Positions 1 through 9,584 of a stretch of 64,000 nt of DNA are shown piece after piece (within the stretch, counting starts at the first letter, position 1; every line of letters begins with the position of its first letter). Under the pieces are notes generated by a model, which was not told the origin of the DNA, did not search any database, and saw only the letters and a program-made list of their open reading frames with translations. The position numbers were made by a program, and so were the translations under genes. Origin of the DNA: Mangifera indica (lineage: Eukaryota > Streptophyta > Magnoliopsida > Sapindales > Anacardiaceae); assembly GCF_011075055.1 (NCBI RefSeq), contig NC_058143.1, forward strand, positions 9,005,057-9,069,056, given 5' to 3'.

Positions 1-720
1 TTTTGCAAGGTGGAAGATGGTTCAACAAAAATTCTTAAGGAGGCTTTGGACACCTTTCACTCTTGGTCAGGTCTTAAGGCAAATATGAGGAAGAGTAATA
101 ATTTTTCTCGGGCATTGGTAATGAAAAACAAGAGAGATTAGTGGTTGTAGCTGGGTATGAGATTAGCTCCCCTCTGATTAAGTATCTTGGTGGTCCTTTG
201 ATCACATCTAAACCTAAAAAAGGCGATTGTAAACCTCTTATGGATAAGTCCTTGAGAGAATTAAATCTTGGAGGAGTAAATTCATTTCCTATGTTAGGAT
301 AACCATGTTTATAAAATCAATATTGTTTAGCATCTAGGGCTATTGGTCTTCTCAATTTATTCTTCCCACTAGTATTCATAATGAGATAGAAAACATCCTT
401 AATGCTCTCTTCTAGTCTATAGTAGACTTGAAAAAAAAAACCAAGGCATAAGTGCAAGGGATGATTTTTTTGCTCTTAAAGATGAAGGTGTGGTGGGCCT
501 TATTAGAAGAAAGGATTGGAATCTAGCAGTTATGGTGAAACACAAATGGAACATTATGCAAAGGAAAAATGACTCCATTATCCTTCACTACCTTAAAGAT
601 AAATCATTTTGGGAAGTTAAACTCATCCAAGATAGTTCATGGACTTGGAATAGTATCCTTAAACTAAATGTATACCTTACCCCAAAAGTCTTGTCCCTCG
701 AGATAAAATACTACATAATT
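1..720 (+). pseudogene. LINE (non-LTR retrotransposon) reverse transcriptase, C-terminal remnant
   Basis: Read in pieces across frames, this stretch gives the typical plant LINE end of the RT domain and the following zf-RVT region. Visible pieces are GLKANMRKS near 75-100, KYLGGPLITSKPKK near 180-220, RRKDWNLAVMVKHKWN near 505-555 and KDKSFWEVKLIQDSSWTW near 595-650. The order and spacing match LINE pol. The frame shifts near 100 and 430 and stops interrupt it, so it is not functional. The 5' part lies outside the window. Seen: the motifs and frame breaks. Known: this motif series is characteristic of plant LINE pol. Family assignment below LINE level is not possible here. Confidence 0.72.
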
Positions 721-1440
721 TGAATCATGCATATTCCATAATCAAAGATATATGCAAAAAATCTCAAAATACTAAATAACATTAAAAAACCTTAATAACA
801 ATAATAATATCCAACAATTACTAAATCCCCTGCATGCATAATATCCAACAATCCAAATAAAACATACTCAATGTTTGTACATATTCACAACAAAATCAAT
901 TATAAAATCATTGTGACATAAATAATCCTAATAATTCTATTTGTTACATGTTACTCTATCACTAACCGTTTACCTTGCTATCGTCACCTTTATGTCTTTC
1001 ACCTATATAATCAAAAGAAAGAGGGGTGAGTGAAAATGCTTGATAAGTAGGAATAATCTATCCCACAATAATCCAATCAATCATTTCTATTTCCTTTTCT
1101 ATTCCATGTATCCCAGGTCTATTTTTTATTAGAAAATCTATACTCATTCTAATGGAAAATCTTTAAGGTTATCTAGTTCTAGTTATCCTATCTAGTTACC
1201 AATCGACAAACATATAATCCTGACATTTCAATCTACAGATCTAAATTAACAGATTATATACGTTCTAGTACGTTTTAAGCCAATCGATAGACTTGCGAAC
1301 CTGACAATTCTCTTTATCTAAGATACCAATCAACAGATAATATCATACCCCATCTACGGTGTGCTTAGGTCATAGGTACTCCCTCATGTCAACCTATAAT
1401 TTTTGCATATAGACGTATACTTTTTGGTCTTTGAAATGCA
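721..1440. repeat. degenerate LTR-like sequence
   Basis: No coding potential is visible. The block at about 985-1060 (TTTACCTTGCTATCGTCACC followed by GTGAGTGAAAATGCTTGATAAG) resembles blocks near 14440-14510 and 20400-20475, which lie in or beside LTR sequence. I infer an old gypsy LTR fragment belonging to the RT remnant that follows. The boundaries are arbitrary. Confidence 0.3.
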
Positions 1441-1449
1441 CCTTCCATA

Positions 1450-2573
1450 CGTTAACACTGTGTGATGGTCATATTTTTTTGATTTTGTTGAATGTATAAT
1501 GGAGGTTTATATAGATGACTTGTTTATGTATGGTAGTACATTTGATAGTTGCTTAGCTAATTTGGTTAAAATGTTGCAAATATGTGAGGAGTTGAGCTTA
1601 GTGCTAAACTGGGAGAAATGCCAATTCATGCTTAAAGAAGGAATCATATTAAGACACATGGTATCCATAGGATTGGATTCAAGTAGAGTCAATCTCAAGT
1701 TCAATTCGATTTGCATGGAACCGAGTTTGAGCTCGAGCTCAATCTCAAGCTCATTAAGCTTGCTTCAAAAGAGCTCAAGCTCGACTCATTTCAAAAGAGT
1801 CAAGCTTGAGTTCAACTCATTTCAACAAAGCTAAGCTTGAGTTCAGCTCGAGCTTTTAGCTTAACTCGTTACTAAAATGATATCGTTTTAATGCATATTA
1901 GTCAAAATGATATTGTTTTGTATAAATTTTTTTAAGCTCACAAACTTGATGAGTTCAACACCCTAAAACTTGAACTCACATGAGTTGTGCTCATTTTAGG
2001 CTTGTTCGAGTTGAACTTGAGCTCGAACAAGCTCAATTCAAATCTAACTCTAGGTGTTCATATTTGATATTGGATCCAAACAAGGTATCAAGGTAGACAA
2101 AGTAAAAATTGAAGTGATCAAGAAGATGCCTTTGCCAATGAACTTGAATGGAGTTAACAGTTACCTTGGGCATATATGATTCGATTGGAGACTTATAAAT
2201 GATTTAGAAAAAATAGCGAATCCCTCATTGAACTTTCTTTCAATTTTAATTTTGATTGTATTAATAAATTTTGCAAGTTAAAGGAAACACTAGTTTCGAC
2301 ACCAATAATGCAACCACCTGACTAAAGCCTATCATTCAAGATTATGTGTGATGCAAGTGATTATGTAGTAGGAGTATTGCTTAGGTAAAGAAAGGATAAA
2401 AAGTCCTATATGAGCCATACTTTAGACAAAGCACAGATTAATTATATGACGACAGAAAAAGAATTGTTAGCGGTAATGTTTGCATTTGAAAAATTCAGAT
2501 CATATTTACTAGGATCCAAGGTGATAATTTATGTGAACTATGCATCCATCGAGTACCTACTACATAAAGAGTT
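1450..2573 (+). pseudogene. Ty3/gypsy RT-RNase H remnant, twice interrupted
   Basis: The plus strand encodes a gypsy RT core with YIDD at 1508-1519, followed by the region leading to LGH-like residues (here GIILRHMVS). The reading is broken at about 1682 by a 386-bp insertion. It resumes at about 2072 with GSKQGIKVDKVKIEVIKKMP and continues through NSYLGHI into an RNase H start (MCDASDYVVGVLL near 2344-2382) and TEKELLAVMFAFEKF near 2452-2496. It stops abruptly at 2573, where a copia LTR begins. Several in-frame stops and shifts are present. Seen: motifs and breaks. Known: motif order is that of Ty3/gypsy pol. Inferred: one ancestral element disrupted by two later insertions. Confidence 0.75.
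1683..2068. mobile_element. 386-bp non-autonomous insertion with 11-bp target-site duplication
   Basis: The gypsy reading frame is split here. The insert is flanked by ATTGGATTCAA (1672-1682) and ATTGGATCCAA (2069-2079), an 11-bp direct repeat with one mismatch. The insert is dominated by GAGCTC/CTCGAG/AAGCTT-type purine-pyrimidine runs that can pair with each other (about 1725-1860 against 1990-2035). No ORF of its own is convincing. Its superfamily is uncertain; similar GAGCTCGAGCTC-rich repeats are common in plant intergenic DNA. Confidence 0.55.
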
Positions 2574-4174
2574 TGTTGGTGTATGTCTTAGGAACATTTC
2601 ATGTTATCGGTTCTGAGGCATTTTATCTTATATGTATACTTATCATGGATTATTAATAAAAGAAGTAGTCTTTTTGTTCATATGCATAAGCCATTTTTTT
2701 ATTTGTGATAATATAAAGTATGTACGTGAACTGTCTAGATGACTCATTTAATATACAAATTGAGCAATTGAATTGTTCCTTATGAACATGACATAACTTG
2801 AGCAATTATATCATATAGTTGGTATATCGAATACCTCCTTTGAATGTCATGAGATGAAATTAGTGTGGGTGACGATGACGATCATAACATTAGGGTATTG
2901 GTATTGATCAACAGTTAGAGAATCGTTTTTCAAACATGACCAATAACGATAAGTCACATGGTTATTAAATCGTAGTCAATGACTTATCATAAAATTATAC
3001 TAGTATACAAAGTAATCTTTTGACCTGATACGTCATAGTTAGATCTGATATAAATATGTGTGATTCATATGATGTATAAGTACGAGGTTAATCACATCCT
3101 GTATGACAAACTATATTGGTCAATTGTTATTTGTATATAGAGATGAGTGATGATCAAGATGAGATTTGTTGACTTGAAAAGTATTGGGTTTTGAATATCT
3201 ATTCATTTGACCTAAGTCTGAGTTTCAAAGCGAATATCGATAAATTTTAGAAATCGAATCTCTGACCAAAGTGTAATGTAAGTCATGCGAACGATGTTTG
3301 AATGACGTGTTCTGATATTTGAATTAACAATTCATATAAAATTGAAATTAGGGTTTTGATGATCCATGAGTCTAAAATGAACACGGATTGATAACAAAAG
3401 AATATTATTTACGTGAAACGTACGATTAGAGATATTAGGTTCGATGAAGAATTTCTTCAGCTTGGTTTAGGGGCTATGACGCATTGCTAGATGTTTATCA
3501 TAGTCATTAAGTTTATGGATACCTTTCAAAACATCTAAAAGAAAACTCACAGCTATGCCACGGTTAACCTAAAGGGTCACACCAATAAACCAAGCTTTAA
3601 AGAGGGAGAATTAATTATTCAAGGTTGGCTAGCACCTTCTGAAGGATAATGAAAATAAGGTTGGCTAGCACCTTCTGAAGGATAATGAAAATTATATAAA
3701 ATGTTATATGAGTGCAAAAATTAACATTTTAAATGTTAAAATGTTAGTGAGATAGAATTAAACTGGCTAATGTAAATGTTTGATATACTAGCGTGGTCAC
3801 AGTTTAAATTGTGAAATTACAAGGACCAAATGATAATTAGTTATTTGTTAACTAAACACCCTAATATATAATGTTACCTTTAGTTCATTTCAAACTTACT
3901 AAGTTCATTTGAGCCAATATATATCTCTCACTAAAATTAGAAAAACTTCTCCTTTCTCTCCAAGTGTCTAGTGGCCAAGGAGGAATTTTTGGCTTGGTGG
4001 CACCTTTCTTTGGAGGTTCTTCAAGTGAGAAGCTCAATCCATCATCCTATATCCCTATAGGAGGTAAAGGAGTAGGTTTTCTAACTTTCTTCAATTGATT
4101 TTGCATGCATTGATTCTTTCTCTCTTGTTCATATATGACATGTTTTGCATCTATTCTCTTCATCCTTTCTTTCA
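2574..4174 (+). mobile_element. Ty1/copia-type LTR (5' LTR)
   Basis: The sequence starts with TGTTGGTGTATG at 2574, directly after gypsy RNase H coding sequence, and ends with CA at 4173-4174, three bases before a perfect tRNA-Met-type primer-binding site. That gives a 1,601-bp LTR with normal TG...CA ends. Its first 500 bp resemble, in reverse orientation, 24295-24791, which sits beside copia RT-RNase H remnants and starts with TGTTAGTGTATG. Copia assignment therefore rests on that second copy. A 36-bp tandem duplication lies inside it at 3621-3692. Confidence 0.65.
3621..3692 (+). repeat. 36-bp direct tandem duplication
   Basis: The motif AAGGTTGGCTAGCACCTTCT and its following 16 bases occur twice in succession with a period of 36. 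Both copies lie inside the copia LTR and look like a local slippage or repair event. Confidence 0.85.
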
Positions 4175-4177
4175 AAA

Positions 4178-4189
4178 TGGTATCAGAGC
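4178..4189 (+). other. retrotransposon primer-binding site (tRNA-Met type)
   Basis: TGGTATCAGAGC, the standard sequence complementary to the 3' end of initiator tRNA-Met, follows the LTR end after a three-base spacer. It fixes the orientation of this element as plus. Confidence 0.85.
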
Positions 4190-5560
4190 TAAAAGAACTC
4201 CTTGCATGTTCCTTTTGAGCCAAAATATGTTTAATTTACATTAGAATATGTATATATATCACATATATGCATGCATGTTATCTTTTTGCCTTGAAATCAT
4301 TTTTTTCCAAGCATGAGCTCTTCTTCAATGTCTTGGCTGGATTGTCTTGGTTGGTTTTTTGATTTTCTCTTCATATTCCAGTGATTTTAAGATGAAGAAC
4401 ATGTTATATATGACATGTACATGATGAAGTGTTCATAGGATTCATGTGAGTAGGCTTGTTCTTGACACACATGTGCATTTTGCCTTCTTTAATGAATTTT
4501 TTATTCATGGAATGGGGATACATGTCATGGTAGCCATGTATATTAAGATATACATTTTGTTTTGAGTTTATTTTGTGTTTGGTGCAATAAGGATATGATT
4601 TAGGGGCATGCATGTGTAGCTTGTAATGTGATTTGGCTTAAAAATTGAAAAAAAAAAATTAAAACTTGATGCTATGTGTATGTTTTGGCCTCCTTGTGTA
4701 TATGATATAATTGGTGAAATTTCTTAGATGTTATTTTATGTATTATACATGGAATACATGTATTAGAGGCATACAAGTATGGTATATGCATTAAAGACAT
4801 TGATATATTAATTTGTGAGCATATATGCCATGAATGGTTCATAATAAAAATTTTGGACTTTTCAAGTTCTCTTTTGAATATGCTAAATGATGTTTTAATG
4901 TTGATTAGGATATTGAATGAAGATAATGATGTATGTCATTAATGTAATTACATATGATTTATAAAAATTATGATGCATGTTGAGAGAATATGCATAATGT
5001 GTTTGAATGGCCATGAATGCTTATTACTTAATTTAGTTCAATTTGACAAAATGGTAAATTTTGCTTGTATGTCAACTTGCACTAATGATGATTGGGTGTT
5101 AAGATGTGAACTAATATTGACTTGAAATTGAACATTTTGGAAGGCATGCGAAATAACGTATGTGCCCTTTTGCTTTTTTTAATGTTAATTAAATGATGAT
5201 ATCATGCATAAATACCAACTAACTCTTAATAGTGATTAAGTGTGAGAGTTGACATGAATTGATATAATGACAAATATAATATTTTTTTATATTGTACATA
5301 TACCAACTAGAACCTAATGTTCATTGAGTGTGAAAGTTAATATAATCATTTGATGACAATTTGAAAAATAATAATATTAAATTGCATGAGTGTGCATGAC
5401 ATCATGTCCTAATTTTTAGGTAAATGTTTCTTAAGATAAATATTAAAGAATATTTAAAGAATCATTACATGTTGTTTATTATTTTTTGTTAGATTAAATT
5501 TTATGGAATGATGTTTAATTGGATATGAATGAGTTCATATTTTACATTAAATATTAGGAC
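4190..5560 (+). other. copia untranslated leader, no coding sequence
   Basis: This AT-rich stretch follows the primer-binding site. All three plus frames are full of stops and I see no gag motif. It ends where minus-strand gypsy integrase sequence begins. I infer the leader of the upstream element, truncated before gag. Confidence 0.4.
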
Positions 5561-5566
5561 AAAGTA

Positions 5567-5990
5567 CTATTTCACCTCCAAGTTTTGATGTGTTTCTAAA
5601 GCCATATCTATGAGATTTAAAAAACCTAAAGTCCTACTCATGAAACTGGAATAAAGTAAGCATATTTGGAAAGACAATCCACTACTACTAAAAGCACGAT
5701 TTTCCCTTGTGAAATTGGTAATCCCTCTATAAAGTCCATAGAGATGTTTGTCCATACTTGTGTAGGAATAGGGAGTGGCTGAAGTAAGCCAACCGGTCTT
5801 TGTAAATCTGCCTTGTGCCTTTGACAAATATCATATTACTAAATGAACTATCAAACCACTTCTTTCATTTTTAAAAAACCTTTCGCACATGATGTAATGT
5901 CTAGAAATACCCTTCATGGCTGCCTTCATGAAATTCCCCAAAGATAAGAGGAATTTTGGGGAAAATAAATATTTTCTTTAAAGAACAATA
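5567..5990 (-). pseudogene. Ty3/gypsy integrase core fragment
   Basis: On the minus strand, across two frames, it reads [18 protein letters not shown], then a segment with [20 protein letters not shown] and DCLSKYAYF. This is the start of a gypsy integrase core with the first catalytic aspartate region. The coding signal then dissolves into stops, and the rest of integrase and any 3' LTR are missing. It continues the element whose RT lies at 6052-7400. Confidence 0.7.
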
Positions 5991-6051
5991 ACTCTTGCCT
6001 AAGTTGCCAAGGTCCCACGACTTTATCTTGTTGTACTAATTGGCAAAGTTG

Positions 6052-7957
6052 TTAAAGCTTTGGGTGGTTCATATTCTCTTCTTGAATGGTCTCCAACCAT
6101 TTTGGAATTGGAGTTGAAAGGGCAAAGACTTTAGTAGCTTGCTCTTTTCGAGATAAGGTGTCGACAACAGAGTTGGTTGTTCCTAGCTTATACTTAATGT
6201 TGAAGTCATATCTAAGAAGTTTGATGAGCCACATCTGTTGGACCTCAGTGGCTATCTTTTGTTCCTACAGGTACTTTAGGCTTCGTTGGTCTATTCTCAC
6301 GATAAAATGCCTTCTCAATAGGTAAAGACACCATTTTTTGTATTGTAATAACTAAGACTATTAACTCTTTCTCATAAGTGGAAAGTGAAAGGTTCTTACC
6401 TTGAAGGGTAGAGCTAAAATATGCAATTGGTTGTTTGTTCTACATGAGGATTGTTCCAGTGTTTATTCCCGAGGCGTCACACTCTATTATAAAAGGAATG
6501 GAAAAGTTTGGCAAGGCAAGAACTGGTGCTTTAGTCATAACATCTTTGAGTTGCTGGAAGACCTTTTCAGTAGTTTCACTCCACTGGAAAACATTTTTCT
6601 TGAGCACATCCATTAATAGGCAAGCAATTACACCATATTTTGCTATAAACCGAAGGTAATACCCAGTTAGACCGAAAAAAACTCTTAACTCTTTCACAGT
6701 CTTAGGTTTTGGCCAATTTATCATGGCTTCTATCTTTTCTGGATCTGCCAGTACCCCATGTGTTCCAATTATGTGCCCCAAGTAATTAATTTGTGTTTGT
6801 CCAAAATGACATTTTTCTTTTTTAACTACTAACTGATTTTCTTTAAGAATGGACAAAAAAATCCGAACATGGTTGAGATGCTCATTCCACCTCTTGTTAT
6901 ATATCAAAATATCATCAAAAAATACTAAATTAAAGTTGCGCAAGTATTTTTGAAAAATTGAATTCATAAGTGCTTGAAAGGGAGAAGGAGCATTTGAGAG
7001 TCCAAAGTGCATTACTAGATCAAGTTTTGTAAACCATTTGGCCCCATTTAGTTCATCTAATAGTTCTTCAATTATAGGAATTGGAAACTTATCTTTTACT
7101 ATGACTTGGTTGAGAACCCAGTAATCAACACAAAATCTACAAGACCCATCTTGCTTTTTTACTAAAAAGACAAGGGAAGAAATGGGCTTCGACTTGGTCA
7201 GATAATCCCTTGCTCCAACATTTTGAAAACTTGTCGCTCAATTTCTTGCTTCTGAAAATATGGATAATGAAAGAGATGAACACTGATTGGGCCACTTCTA
7301 GGTTGTAATAGTATGTGGTGTTCTTGCTCTCGACGGGGTGGTAAACCCTTTATAGGGGTGAAGACCTCTAGAAATTCTTGTTGAACTTGCACCCATTATG
7401 CTGATTCAATTGAATTAATTGGATTAGCATACACTATAAAAAGTGTTAAAAGAGTTATTTTACCATTATTTTGTTGTATTGTTTTGGTAAAGGCTTTCCC
7501 TTTGATTAATTGAGTCTCTAGTGCTGCAATGCCTTGTAGAGTTACTATGCCCTCATCCATTTTAAATTTCATTGACATGTCTTTAAAGTCCCACAAAATT
7601 GGTCACAACATCTAGAGCCATTGAGCCCCAAGCACAACATCACACCTCTCTAGAGCAAGTAGCAAAAAATCTACAGAGAATTGTTTATCATGATGAAGAG
7701 ATACTTGTCAACACATACCTTGACTCTACAATTTTTCACCATTTGCCACAATGACTCTAAAAGCTTGCACAGGTTCTGTGGTTAGTCACAAAATTCTTGC
7801 AAGTTTGTCATGTAAAAAATTATGGGTTGAGCCTGAATCTATTAGCACGGTGATACCCATCCTGAGGATCTTGGCAAGGACGCATATGGTTTGTAGTGTT
7901 GCTACCCTAGCTAACGCATGCAGTGAGATTTCTGGAGGTTTGATTCGTCTTCAATGA
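6052..7957 (-). pseudogene. Ty3/gypsy protease-RT-RNase H remnant
   Basis: Reading the minus strand from high to low coordinates, there is an aspartic protease with D-S-G at 7831-7839 (context LIDSGSTHNFLHDKLARIL). An RT N-terminus follows near 7200-7390 with PPRREQEHHILL, and then KPISSLVFLVKKQDGSCRFC. The RT core has FFDD at 6911-6922 within LVFFDDILIYNK, then LGHIIGTHGVLADPEKIEAM and the RNase H start IIECDASG. The RNase H end near 6130-6234 has KYKLGTTNSVVDTLSRK. An in-frame deletion at about 7010-7025 joins FTKLDLVM directly to HFGLSNAPSPFQ, removing the segment that normally separates these blocks. Frameshifts near 6440 and 7200 and stops make it inactive. Confidence 0.85.
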
Positions 7958-7999
7958 AGGAAGATCTTAAATTTGCTTCCAAGTTGTCTTTGGTTGTTC

Positions 8000-8925
8000 C
8001 ATCTTCTTGTTCAAGCTCGATAAAGAACAACATTTTACAATCATGTTGTGTTGTGAATGGTTCATCGCAATGGAAGCAAAGGCCTCGACATCAACACTCT
8101 TGTAGCTCAACTTAAGTAAATTGTCGGATAATGGAAGTCAATGCATTTGGATGTGAGTTTGTATTACTCATTGGCCACCCCTAAGGAATGAAATTCCCTC
8201 GGCTTGCTTCACTTGGAGTTCTGCGCATTGTTTGGATTGTTCCCCTTATTTTTGTCCTGTTGTCAAAAATCCTTGCTAACCCAACAACTTCAGTTAAATT
8301 GGGTGGACGTAGAGCTTGTACATCAACCTTCAAATTTTCCTTAAGTCTACTAAGAAAAACATCAATTTCTTAGGCATAAAAAAGAGTTCCTGTTTTAGCC
8401 AACAAACGATTGAACTGTGTCTGATACTCTTGCAAGGTCCCTGTTTGTTTCAATTTACACAAATCAGCAAAGGTGTTCTCATAAGCAGAGGTGCCATATC
8501 TTTTGAGAATGTTGTCCTTCAACTCTTCCCATGTTAAATTTCTATTAGAATAACAGAGTTGTTGGAACCATAACTGAGTGTCACCTTTCATGTGATAAGC
8601 CGCAATTCGAACCTGATCTTCTGGTGGGGTGTTCTAAAAATCAAAAAAATTTTCAGCCTGACAAATCCAAGCGGTAGGATCCTCTAAGTCGTCAAACTTT
8701 GAAAAATCAATTTTTGCTAATCTCAAAGCAATGCTCTCGCTTGCAATCTCCCCTGCAATGCTTCTCCGGATTAGTCTATGGCTACTAGTAGAAGCTTCAT
8801 CTCTGACAAGAGACATTTTAGCCACCTGTTCTAACCCTACGCTCAAACTTGCAATCTGCTGCTTGAGTCTGTGAAAGTCAAAATTCCAACAGGTCGTCGG
8901 CATGCCTAGCTCTAATACTAAACTA
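8000..8925 (-). pseudogene. Ty3/gypsy gag remnant with zinc knuckle
   Basis: The minus strand encodes the gag start region (FHRLKQQIASLSVGLEQ near 8820-8880), then LRLAKIDFSKFDDLEDPTAW near 8670-8735. The core gag segment follows with MKGDTQLWFQQLCY, LTWEELKDNILKRYG and GTLQEYQTQFNRLL (8400-8591). A cysteine-rich knuckle reading LCFHCDEPFTTQHDCK follows near 8035-8085. This is the usual retrotransposon gag layout, upstream of the protease at 7831-7839. The frame changes at about 8630 and 8370, so it is broken. Same strand and element as the pol remnant below it. Confidence 0.8.
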
Positions 8926-9545
8926 ATATGGTCTTCTTCCGTGGATCCAAGGCCCCGACCTTGACCTTGCATCTGATTTCTTTGCTTACAAGCTCTGTTT
9001 GAACAAGGAGGTAAAACAGAGCAACGTGAATATAAAGTCAAATTTAAGTGAAGAAATAGTCATGCCTTCATTCATTTTTGGGACCCTTTATATAGGCTTA
9101 CAAGAGAAATTTAAGCCAACAAACACTACAAAAACCTATCCCACTAACAACATTGCAACAAAAAACAATCCACCTAATTAAAGTAGGGAGATAACTACCC
9201 ACTAATGAAGAAACATGGGACATAAAATGCTGAGAAATTTGAGGCATAAGGCACAGGAAAATAACTATTAGTAATAAAGAGAATGTGACCGTGAACTGCT
9301 GAAAAAAAAGGAGGCACCACGTTTCACTACGACTGTAACAGAAATCAAGAGACATTTTGTGAGCTTGACTTAAGAGTTGAGAATTGAGAGTTCCATGTGA
9401 AGAATTGAATAAAATTAGTGTGGCATATATGAAAAAATATATATATATTGAAGTAGATATTGACACACGTTGATTTCCTGCTTTCGAACTCCCCACAATA
9501 GTAACATTATATGGATAGTCTATCAAGACGTGAGAACAATAGTAA
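8926..9545 (-). mobile_element. gypsy 5' LTR (approximate)
   Basis: Upstream of gag on the minus strand is a TATA-type box (CCTATATAAAGGG, near 9085-9100). A degenerate primer-binding-like site, TAGTATTAGAGC, lies near 8910-8925. The interval has no convincing coding sequence, although an accidental 142-codon frame runs through it. A short direct repeat, AATAGTAACATTATA, occurs at about 9498 and 9539 at its outer edge. I infer the 5' LTR of the element at 5567-8925; the exact ends are uncertain. The methyltransferase stop codon is at 9585-9587. Confidence 0.45.
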
Positions 9546-9584
9546 CATTATACAATGATATTGTTGTAAAAGTTGAGATTATTC

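Noticed and set aside
3621..3692. Direct repeats considered as a CRISPR-like array
   Set aside because: Only two head-to-tail copies without spacers, in eukaryotic DNA inside an LTR.
4178..4189. TGGTATCAGAGC considered as part of a tRNA gene
   Set aside because: It is only the 12-bp complement of a tRNA end next to an LTR; no tRNA body is present.
8595..8625. GGTTCGAATT box considered as a tRNA T-arm
   Set aside because: It lies in gypsy gag coding sequence on minus and no tRNA-length cloverleaf surrounds it.
9098..9526. 142-codon minus-strand open frame
   Set aside because: Lies in an LTR-like region with a TATA box; the hydrophobic low-complexity translation has no recognisable motif.
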